Source: Gilvibacter sediminis (GTDB taxonomy: Bacteria; Bacteroidota; Bacteroidia; Flavobacteriales; Flavobacteriaceae). Taken from it: 64,000 nt of DNA. The notes beneath the pieces were generated by a model that was given only the letters and a program-made list of their open reading frames with translations, ran no database searches and was not told the origin of the DNA. Where the stretch lies: the NCBI RefSeq assembly GCF_028561565.1, contig NZ_JAQQTE010000004.1, positions 203,017-267,016 on the forward strand, read 5' to 3'. Shown one piece after another: positions 60,929 through 64,000 of the stretch. The stretch's first letter is position 1, and every line of letters starts with the position of its first letter. The translations under genes and the position numbers were made by a program.

Positions 60929-62911
60929 TTATAGTTGTTTTATGTCTGCTTCAATGCGTTTGTTGAAAGTGCGTCTAAAGAAGTAGAAAAACGGAATCCC
61001 GAAGAGAATGTACGCCACAAAAACTTCAATAGGAGTTTTCTTTTTCATGGCTTTGTATATCTTATTGTGCCATATCAAGGTTTGAATCAGTTTGATATAA
61101 ATAAACCCAAAACTCACATAGGCAATAATGGGCAAGGCTTTTTCAACCAACCAAGAGGATTCTCCGGCTCTGTATACACTGCTGATCAGCCAAGCGAATA
61201 CAATAGCCAGATTGATCAAGTAGAAATAAAGTGTTTGCTTGGAGTATTTTTTATACTCGCCATAGGCCAGCATGCTCTCATTGTAGATATGATCTTCAAA
61301 ATTGCCTTGCATACGCAGTTCTAATTCAGAGATGCCTCGTTGTTCCAAGTAGAGTAGGGCCTGATTGCGATACGTACTGCTATAACCGAATTTTCGGTGA
61401 TACTTGACCACTTGGATAAGCCCGTCGTTATCTAAGGCGTACAACTCATCTTTCTGCTCTTGGGACAAGGCAACCTGATTGGCCATTACCGGTGCCAATT
61501 GACGCTTGCGTCTAAATCTTCCAAAGAAACTGTCAAAATCAAAGACGTTTTGGTCTGTAGTGGCTCTATAAGTGATCCAGATACCTAAGGGAAGGAGGAT
61601 CAAACTAGAAAGCCAAGTCGCAAGGACAGCGTTTAAAGAACCGTCTTCTGCGCTGTTCTTGGCAAAGATCCCAATAAAGTGATAGGTCAAAAAGAGTAGA
61701 ATTGCAATTACCATGGGCAGACCGAATCCACCTTTTCTAATGATTGCGCCTAGGGGTGCACCAATAAAGAAGAGTATGATACAAGCAATAGCAAAGACGT
61801 ATTTCTCATGCAGGGCAATCTCGTGTTTGATGATGTTCTTGCGCTTTAAAAAGAACTCATCCTTTTTAGCCTCTAAGGTCTGTAGGGTTCCGCTGATGCT
61901 GCTCTGCGCTATTTGTATGATTTTTTTCTGATCAGTTGGCTGAAAGGCATCCAAAGGATTGTAGACGGAATCTTTAGGTTCTTTAGGCGAATAATTCTCT
62001 CCAATACTCGCAACCCCAGAACGCAGATACATGGTATTGGCAAAGGTCTTGATGTCTGTCGAGAAATTGTCGGAGAGGGTATCGATGGCAGGGATCAGCT
62101 CAGAGATTGGATACATACCGTGATTGCTGAGTTCTCCTTCTGCTTCCAGATCGATGTTGTTGATCTCACTCAGATCGATGTTTATGGTATAGGTGTCCAG
62201 ATAACTCTTGACAAAGGGTTTTCGCTTTTTCTTTTTCACATCCCGAACTTGGACCTCGTCATAGTAATAGACGTTGTCCAGCTTGAGTGAAAGCAGGTTG
62301 GAATCTTCCGAACCAATAAGTTCACCACGTTCTGCGACCATCACGGTGTAGTTCCCGGCAATTTTTGGTTTTTTCTTGTGTATGATCACCTGATCCAGAT
62401 ACTGGTCCCGATCTCCGGACTTTTCTTCAACCTTGATGTTGAGCTCGTCACCAATAGAACTGAATTGCCCTTCTGCAATGACCATGGCCGGCTTTTTCTG
62501 CGCGATATTGCGCCTAAGATTCAAGGATTTGTATTCCGCCCAAGGAATGACGCTGTTAGCGAACCAAAAAGCGGTCAAACTGATGGTGACAATAAACAAG
62601 GTCAAGCTGCGCATGGCGCGTTGCAAGGAGATCCCTGTAGACTTCATAGCCGCGAATTCATACTTCTCTGCAAAGTTTCCAAAGACCATGAGGGAGGAAA
62701 CCAAGATCGTTAACGGCAATACCAGTGGTATCAACTTAGGGGAGAAGTACATCAAAAATTTCAGTACCACGACCATGTCCAGTCCCTTTCCAGCCAGTTC
62801 AGAGATATACAACCAGATGGTCTGGAGGATAAATATGAACATCAGGATAAAAAATACGCTTAAGAATGTGCGTATATAGGTGACCAGTATGTATCGATCG
62901 AGTATTTTCAA
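60929..62911 (-). CDS. LptF/LptG-family (YjgP/YjgQ) permease
   Basis: 660 residues with TTG start at 62911, where the first helix begins (M-K-I-L-D-R-Y-I-L). LptF/G proteins form the membrane part of the exporter that moves lipopolysaccharide from the inner membrane. N-terminal helices, a long periplasmic beta-jelly-roll-like region (about 130-380) and further helices (about 385-455) fit the family. A C-terminal extension of about 180 residues with two more helices makes it nearly twice the length of E. coli LptF (366). Six nt after the lolA-like gene. Confidence 0.87.
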   Translation of the reverse strand: MKILDRYILVTYIRTFLSVFFILMFIFILQTIWLYISELAGKGLDMVVVLKFLMYFSPKLIPLVLPLTILVSSLMVFGNFAEKYEFAAMKSTGISLQRAMRSLTLFIVTISLTAFWFANSVIPWAEYKSLNLRRNIAQKKPAMVIAEGQFSSIGDELNIKVEEKSGDRDQYLDQVIIHKKKPKIAGNYTVMVAERGELIGSEDSNLLSLKLDNVYYYDEVQVRDVKKKKRKPFVKSYLDTYTINIDLSEINNIDLEAEGELSNHGMYPISELIPAIDTLSDNFSTDIKTFANTMYLRSGVASIGENYSPKEPKDSVYNPLDAFQPTDQKKIIQIAQSSISGTLQTLEAKKDEFFLKRKNIIKHEIALHEKYVFAIACIILFFIGAPLGAIIRKGGFGLPMVIAILLFLTYHFIGIFAKNSAEDGSLNAVLATWLSSLILLPLGIWITYRATTDQNVFDFDSFFGRFRRKRQLAPVMANQVALSQEQKDELYALDNDGLIQVVKYHRKFGYSSTYRNQALLYLEQRGISELELRMQGNFEDHIYNESMLAYGEYKKYSKQTLYFYLINLAIVFAWLISSVYRAGESSWLVEKALPIIAYVSFGFIYIKLIQTLIWHNKIYKAMKKKTPIEVFVAYILFGIPFFYFFRRTFNKRIEADIKQL

Positions 62912-62917
62912 ATGCCT

Positions 62918-63559
62918 CTAGTTCAGCCTGTTGATGTAATAGCCGTCTGCTTCGTACTTAGGCTGATCAAAACTAAACAAGGTTTTTGAAATGGGCTGAT
63001 TGGTTTTAAAAGAATTAACAGTAATTGTAAACTCAGTCCCATTGGCATCGGTTTGAATCAGCTTGTAGATGTGCTTGGTCATGCTGTCAATGCCCAACAA
63101 AATATCTTTGATCTCTGCATTGCTATCAATAGGCATCAATTTCACGTATTGGATCTTGCGCCCTTTTACGTTTTGTACGATGTCCATTTTATAGGTGTAG
63201 CCCTCTTCATAGAAGGTGAGCATTTCACTAGGAGTAATTCCCGTTTTCTCATCACTGCCAATAGTTGAGATGGTCACTTCTTCATCTTCTGGAACTATGG
63301 AATAAATATTCACTCCATCACTGATGCGGGTGGTTCCCAGCATATTTAGATGGTATTTATCTCCCTCTAGGGTCACATTGCCACGGGTGTCTTGTTTCAC
63401 CTTTTGCTTCTCATTGTTGAGGCTGTATTTAAAGTCGATGACAATGTTTTCATAGGACCGCACTTTGGCAGATACTTCATCCAGTAAGGTCTTGGCGTCC
63501 TGTGCGGCGGCAAATCCTCCGCTTAAAACTAATAAACAACCGAGTACTATCGCTCTCAT
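62918..63559 (-). CDS. LolA-like outer-membrane lipoprotein carrier
   Basis: 213 residues, signal peptide (M-R-A-I-V ... A-A-A-Q). The mature part has the open-barrel beta pattern of LolA (Y-E-N-I-V-I-D-F-K-Y near 36, and repeated strands). LolA ferries lipoproteins through the periplasm; Bacteroidota have only distant relatives. Its place between ftsK and an LptF/G-like gene is the arrangement I recall from other flavobacteria. Confidence 0.85.
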   Translation of the reverse strand: MRAIVLGCLLVLSGGFAAAQDAKTLLDEVSAKVRSYENIVIDFKYSLNNEKQKVKQDTRGNVTLEGDKYHLNMLGTTRISDGVNIYSIVPEDEEVTISTIGSDEKTGITPSEMLTFYEEGYTYKMDIVQNVKGRKIQYVKLMPIDSNAEIKDILLGIDSMTKHIYKLIQTDANGTEFTITVNSFKTNQPISKTLFSFDQPKYEADGYYINRLN

Positions 63560-63602
63560 GGTTTCTAAGTTTTTTGTTGCTCAGTGCAACTTCATTTTTG
63601 AT

Positions 63603-64000
63603 TTATACTTCATTATCCAACAACTGATTCAAGGCTTCAATGGTTGGCACCAAAACCTGTCTGGCTTTACTGCCTTCAAAAGGGCCAACAATTCCGGCAG
63701 CCTCCAATTGGTCAATGATACGCCCAGCTCGGTTGTATCCCAGTTTGAGTTTGCGCTGCAGCAAAGAGGCAGAGCCTTGCTGGGCAATTACCAGCACTTC
63801 TGCTGCTTCACGGAACAGTGAATCGCGGTCGTCTTTAGATATATCAAGATTTGTACCACTTTCTTCTCCTACGTATTCTGGTAATAGATGTGCATCTGGA
63901 TACGCCTTTTGTCCGCCGATATAATCCGTGATCTTAGATACTTCTGGAGTGTCCACAAAGGCACATTGCAGTCGGATCACCTCATTCCCTTGGGTGTAAA
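63603..64000 (-). CDS. ftsK: DNA translocase FtsK, C-terminal part (runs off the window)
   Basis: Only the last 131 or so codons lie in the window; the frame is open to its right edge, where it reads Y-T-Q-G-N-E-V-I-R-L-Q. A linker is followed by a winged-helix gamma domain (about the last 70 residues: V-L-V-I-A-Q-Q-G-S-A-S-L-L-Q-R and Y-N-R-A-G-R-I-I-D-Q-L-E), which reads KOPS sequences to direct chromosome pumping at division. Stop at 63603-63605. Confidence 0.93.
   Translation of the reverse strand, partial: YTQGNEVIRLQCAFVDTPEVSKITDYIGGQKAYPDAHLLPEYVGEESGTNLDISKDDRDSLFREAAEVLVIAQQGSASLLQRKLKLGYNRAGRIIDQLEAAGIVGPFEGSKARQVLVPTIEALNQLLDNEV

Overview
The window looks like a chromosomal piece of a marine flavobacterium (Bacteroidota, Flavobacteriaceae). 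Direct signs are a proton-pumping proteorhodopsin with Met at the colour-tuning position beside a Brp/Blh retinal-forming oxygenase, almost no Shine-Dalgarno sequences, several TTG starts, TAnnTTTG-like promoter elements, many short secreted proteins and lipoproteins, and the order ftsK - lolA-like - lptF/G-like - ribB at the right end, which I recall as typical of the family. I cannot name the species.

Layout. 0.1-4.3 kb: small hypothetical and membrane proteins, including a short NrfD-like protein, then a rhomboid protease. 4.3-9.7 kb: a lipoprotein, an exported DinB-fold protein, a polytopic membrane protein plus an alginate-export-type barrel behind a perfect 14-bp inverted repeat, and an amidohydrolase lipoprotein. 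9.7-13.1 kb: a triple helix-hairpin-helix lipoprotein and its membrane partner, a secreted thioredoxin, and an Asp/Asn beta-hydroxylase-like oxygenase. 13.1-16.2 kb: the photometabolic pair (proteorhodopsin, divergent blh) and a di-haem peroxidase. 16.2-20.3 kb: an M28 peptidase, a two-gene unit with a coiled-coil secreted protein, tRNA-Ser(TGA) and three 115-bp hairpin repeats. 20.3-49.6 kb: a nearly all-plus run of accessory genes, many of them short exported proteins of unknown function, mixed with hydrolases, oxidoreductases, a membrane-bound XRE/LytTR regulator pair, a NUDIX enzyme and an AsmA-like protein. 49.7-54.3 kb: a PAS histidine kinase with a single-domain response regulator behind a structured leader, and small proteins. 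54.3-57.8 kb: beta-carbonic anhydrase with a SulP transporter, and a TauE/SafE exporter. 57.9-64 kb: nitroreductase, DegT aminotransferase, RibB with a dead GTP cyclohydrolase II domain, LptF/G-like permease, LolA-like carrier, and the C-terminus of FtsK running off the window.

How the parts may work together. Proteorhodopsin and Blh give light-driven proton pumping with retinal made from beta-carotene. The SulP and carbonic anhydrase pair could supply bicarbonate, which in related flavobacteria is linked to light-stimulated anaplerotic fixation. The right end is envelope and division housekeeping.

The most interesting unexplained signals are not genes. (1) TTAAACAAAA/TTTTGTTTAA inverted repeats occur in the proteorhodopsin/blh promoter and again in front of the 5.5-kb membrane protein/porin pair, suggesting a shared regulator. 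(2) A 16-bp CCC-N6-GGG palindrome lies 49-50 nt upstream of three separate genes encoding exported or unknown proteins. (3) The 115-bp repeats after tRNA-Ser keep both hairpins through compensatory changes. No CRISPR, transposase, integrase or clear phage genes were seen.
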